Shown: one piece after another, positions 60,601 to 64,000 of the stretch
Layout of the letters: each line of letters begins with the position of its first letter
Position numbering within the stretch: the first letter of the stretch is position 1
Source: Mya arenaria
Lineage: Eukaryota; Mollusca; Bivalvia; Myida; Myidae
Assembly: GCF_026914265.1 (NCBI RefSeq)
Contig: NC_069136.1
Location: 36,687,406-36,751,405, forward strand
Direction of reading: 5' to 3'
DNA length: 64,000 nucleotides
Made by a program: the position numbers and the translations under genes
The notes under the pieces: model-generated
What the model saw: the letters and a program-made list of their open reading frames with translations, nothing else
Told to the model about the DNA's origin: nothing
Databases searched by the model: none

Positions 60601-63600
60601 TGAGTAAATAAAAATAATTGATGTACATGTATTGTTAATCTTTATACAGGTTTAAGATAATTGAAGTTACGACTAAAATCCTTTATTGAAACGGCCCCCA
60701 GGAGTCCCCCACCCATTCTAAAATCGTTTACATTTATATAGGAGAAAAAAAGTAATAAAAAGGGCCCGAAATCACCATCTTTGACTTGAAATTGTTATAC
60801 ATTAATTGTCTAGGGGGAGCACCCGAACCCGTCCTGCCAACACTCATAACCAAACAAATTTCGCTTACGAGGCAGGCGCGCAAGTCAAAAGCTACGGCGC
60901 CACTTGGTTACACCCCTCTGGCGTCAAATCCTCGAAACGTTCCTGTAACCTTTTTTTTTAATTTAGTCGAAATGTCGATACGCTTTTCATGTTGGAGGCG
61001 TGATATTGCGAGATACATAATCGGCACATTTGTGTTTGGCTGCGGTAATATCGCAAAACACGTGTAGAAGCATATTCTACAAGTGCTGGTATATTTCACT
61101 GTTTTATGTCAAACCATTATTCATGTTCACTTGACACAAGTTCTATAAAAGAAAGCCACACTATTCCAAGTACTTTATGTTCACTTGACACAAGTTCCAT
61201 AAAAGAAAGTACACTATTCCAGGTACTTTATGTTCACTTGACACAAGTTCCATAAAAGAAAGTACACTATTCCAGGTACTTTATGTTCACTTGACACAAG
61301 TTCCATAAAAGAAAGTACACTATTCCAGGTACTTTATGTTCACTTGACACAAGTTCCATAAAAGAAAGTACACTATTCCAGGTACTTTATGTTCACTTGA
61401 CATAAGTTCTATAAAAGAAATCACACTATTCCAGGTACTTTATGTTCACTTGACACATGTTCTATAAAAGAAAGCACACTATTTCAGGTACTTTATGTTC
61501 ACTTGACACATGTTCTATAAAAGAAAGCACACTATTCCAGGTACTTTATGTTCACTTGACACATGTTCTATAAAAGAAAGCACACTATTCCAGGTACTTT
61601 ATGTTCACTTGACACATGTTTTATAAAAGAAAGCACACTATTCCAGGTACTTTATGTTCACTTGACATATGTTTTATAAAAGAAATCACACTATTCCAGG
61701 TACTTTATGTTCACTTGACACATGTTCTATAAAAGAAAGCACACTATTCCAGGTACTTTATGTTCACTTGACACATGTTCTATAAAAGAAAGCACACTAT
61801 TCCAGGTACTTTATGTTCACTTGACACATGTTCTATAAAAGAAAGCACACTATTCCAGGTACTTTATGTTCACTTGACACATGTTCTATAAAAGAAAGCA
61901 CACTATTCCAGGTACTTTATGTTCACTTGACACATGTTCTATAAAAGAAAGCACACTATTCCAGGTACTTTATGTTCACTTGACACATGTTCTATAAAAG
62001 AAAGCACACTATTTCAGGTACTTTATGTTCACTTGACACATGTTTTATAAAAGAAAGCACACTATTTCAGGTACTTTATGTTCACTTGACACATGTTTTA
62101 TAAAAGAAAGCACACTATTTCAGGTACTTTATGTTCACTTGACACATGTTTTATAAAAGAAATCACACTATTCCAGGTACTTTATGTTCACTTGACACAT
62201 GTTTTATAAAAGAAAGCACACTATTCCAGGTACTTTATGTTCACTTGACACATGTTTTATAAAAGAAAGCACACTATTCCAGGTACTTTATGTTCACTTG
62301 ACACATGTTCTACAAAAGAAAGCACACTATTCCAGGTACTTTATGTTCACTTGACACATGTTCTACAAAAGAAAGCACACTATTTCAGGTACTTTATGTT
62401 CACTTGACACATGTTCTATAAAAGAAAGCACACTATTCCAGGTACTTTATGTTCACTTGACACATGTTCTATAAAAGAAAGCACACTATTTCAGGTACTC
62501 GAGCACCAACATGGCCTGAAGCGGGACAATGTCAAGAACGCGTACACGCGCGCAAGGAAGAAAAACCGTCACTTTGACCTCCTGAATGACGTCATGAAAT
62601 ATCCTACGTCACGTCCGAATTCGCCCAGAAAGAGGTAGGTCTGCAGCTTGAAGCGCTCTTGGTGTTTTAAAAGACTTGAAAAGACAACTGCTAAAACCCC
62701 TATTTGTTAACGTTTCGCCGCAATCTTGCAGCCCAGATTCAAAATCCTCACTTCGACCGTTGCAGATTTGGAATACGTGTACACCCCTGCTACATGGCTT
62801 AAATTAATTAATTATGAAAACAGTGGATAAGGTCAAACAAACTACAGTCAAACCCCCTTGTGCCGGAGTCGTTTGGGTATCGGCAAACGCTTCGAGATAA
62901 CGAACACTCAATATAACCGATATACAAAAATTCTCTTACTAAAGCCCAATACATTCGAAAATGTTCGCATAAACACAGAGCGAGATAACTGAGTTCTACA
63001 TAACAAGAACATCGAAATAACGGAGTTCGACATAGCGATTTTTGACTGTTTTGATAAACTGATCCCCTATTGAATATAATTGATATAAATTTACAATCAA
63101 CTCATTCGACTTTCAGTTAATTAAAAAAGGGGCTCAAGTGTGTGCTAGAAATTCAAGTAAAACTTCGTGCTCAAGGTAATGGTACAGTAAACGACCATTC
63201 GTATGTACTTACAAAGATAAATGGTTTGATGTGATCTACATAATTATATTGTGTTAACTACCCATTAACTTGGCCATTCATTGTTTATACATGTAAATTG
63301 CGATTCGCCTGATAACAATCAATAACGGCTGACTGCTGGTTTACTGAAATACTTGTATTGGGAAATTTAAGAAATACTGTCTTCTCGTTGGACAAAATAT
63401 AATGTTGATCATTAACAATCTTTTGCGTTTGCTTTGTGCATTTTATACAGTTTATCCAGCAAATTCCCAGCAACGTAGTCAGAATTTATCTCATGTAATA
63501 TCATTATTAGGACTGCTCCTACGCCCGTTGAAGATGATGCCGACGAAAACAACAATGAAGAAGAAAACCAGCCACTCATTACCATGGTGACCATCGAGAC

Positions 63601-63721
63601 GTCACCGATTACGCCATCAACACCGGAAATGATACAATCTGCACAAACCACGCCCCTAGCACTACTGCAGCCCAGAACCCTGGTCGGGCAATTCCCTCTG
63701 CCTTTAGAATCCTTTATATAA
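57677..63721 (+). CDS. Basic coiled-coil (bZIP-like) protein of unknown function, 5 exons
   Basis: The join is 57677-58089, 59104-59267, 59923-60080, 62495-62634 and 63511-63721, giving 361 residues. Donors CAG|GTAAGT, AAG|GTAGTG, AGG|GTGCGT and GAG|GTAGGT and matching AG acceptors give phases 2, 1, 0, 2 without a stop. Residues 100-120 are acidic (YDSDDED). Residues 124-150 are very basic (HKWMEAKLRRLRRQRDKLRRR). From residue 143 a heptad series has L/V/V/V/T/V/L at successive seventh positions, so a zipper-like coiled coil is likely. The invariant Asn...Arg spacing of classical bZIP basic regions is not evident, so DNA binding is only a possibility. Exons 3-4 are helical and basic; exon 5 is a Thr/Pro/Glu-rich tail with a typical transactivation-like composition (inference). 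An in-frame ATG at 57614 or an upstream exon could change the start; 57677 also directly follows an AG. Intron 3 is dominated by a 53-bp array. Confidence 0.75.
58090..59103. other. Intron 1 of the right-hand gene
   Basis: No exon recognised. 'cggaacacctcggcc' near 58460 also occurs near 38035, suggesting a shared unclassified repeat. Confidence 0.4.
59268..59922. other. Intron 2 of the right-hand gene
   Basis: Contains an open plus-strand frame of about 120 codons (59499-59864) without domain, suitable splice sites or composition of a real exon; I do not annotate it as coding. Confidence 0.4.
60091..60445. repeat. Interspersed repeat, second copy (see 41053-41395)
   Basis: Same ordered phrases as the copy in methyltransferase B intron 2. 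Ends near a poly-T/poly-G tract (60365-60405). Lies in intron 3. Confidence 0.65.
61122..62499. repeat. 53-bp minisatellite, about 26 copies, carrying a splice acceptor
   Basis: Each unit contains TTATGTTCACTTGACACATG, TATAAAAGAAAGCACACTAT and TCCAGGTACT, with a strict 53-bp period (61171, 61224, 61277 and on). Early units read 'caagttccat', later ones 'catgttctat' or 'catgttttat'. The array ends at the 3' splice site of exon 4: its last unit supplies ACTATTTCAG and the first bases GTACT of the exon. Confidence 0.95.
62635..63510. other. Intron 4 of the right-hand gene
   Basis: Contains the small mariner-like MITE at 62845-63048. Otherwise no exon or element recognised. Confidence 0.5.
62845..63048. 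mobile_element. Mariner-type MITE, 204 bp
   Basis: Begins CAGTCAAACCCCCTTG after TA and ends TTTTTGACTG. The internal phrases (gagataacg, cgaaataacgg, cgacatagcg) are typical of this MITE type. It resembles the element at 40216-40374 in ends and layout. Right flank TA is not preserved. Confidence 0.55.
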
Positions 63722-64000
63722 ACAAAACCAAGTTTGTTTGTATTTTAATTAAATCGTGTAGTTTTTTAAAAGCATTTTACTGTATAGTTTTTAAATCTTG
63801 TCGTATTGTGGGGTCAACATAGGATTTTCTTAGAAGAAATCGTCGCTCTATAAAGATCTATTTTGATGTTAATAAAATTATTCACAATTTAAGTCAGCTC
63901 GAACGCATAATTTGTTTATAATATAATAATTGGATTTTGAACAATAAAACATATATAAAAAGAACGTTTCCTAATTCTTAAGAACATCCTGGCACTTGTG
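63722..64000. other. 3' flank of the right-hand gene with AATAAA signals
   Basis: AATAAA occurs near 63871 and 63943 downstream of the TAA at 63719-63721; either could serve as the polyadenylation signal. Confidence 0.4.

Noticed and set aside
61122..62499. CRISPR-like array
   Set aside because: Units are contiguous 53-bp repeats without unique spacers, in an intron of an animal gene.

Overview
The window looks like nuclear DNA of an invertebrate animal, most likely a bivalve mollusc (inference). It is AT-rich and gene-poor, its genes are split by GT-AG introns, and most of it is transposon-derived sequence: short inverted-repeat elements, hAT, THAP/DDE and Maverick-like relics, a tRNA-headed SINE, a non-LTR retrotransposon and several minisatellites. 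A 98-base assembly gap lies at 4359-4456.

Host genes: I could build four multi-exon models by checking splice sites and codon phase by hand. Two on the minus strand (1089-11454 and 41500-48436) are tandem paralogues of a membrane-anchored FkbM-type methyltransferase. They share the same three-exon structure, and their introns hold many nested repeats. Between them, also on the minus strand, is a small two-exon gene (14036-14748). At the right edge, on the plus strand, is a five-exon gene of unknown function with a basic, coiled-coil exon (57677-63721). Its third intron is largely a 53-bp tandem array whose unit carries a copy of the next exon's 3' splice site.

Mobile DNA: 1.8-7.7 kb holds an identical short element in two places and a large duplication abutting the gap, probably an assembly artefact. 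12-13.4 kb holds three inverted-repeat elements. 15.5-18.4 kb is tandem repeat sequence, including consensus estrogen-response-element palindromes. 19.4-22.0 kb is a hAT element with an 8-bp target duplication. 22.2-24.5 kb holds further hAT debris and an OTU-like pseudogene. 26.7-32.8 kb is a 6.1-kb element bounded by 35-bp inverted repeats; it carries a THAP/DDE transposase and, convergent to it, a SAP-SWIM-YqaJ nuclease gene, both damaged. 33.7-38.5 kb is a decayed Maverick-type family B DNA polymerase with a later insertion in it. 42-44.6 kb holds a SINE and a 1.28-kb hAT-like element nested in an older element. 49.2-54 kb holds two copies of one non-LTR retrotransposon, the second joined to the 3' end of the first. 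54.4-55.7 kb is two minisatellites.

The most interesting items are the transposase-plus-nuclease element, the splice-acceptor array in the right-hand gene, and the paralogous methyltransferases.
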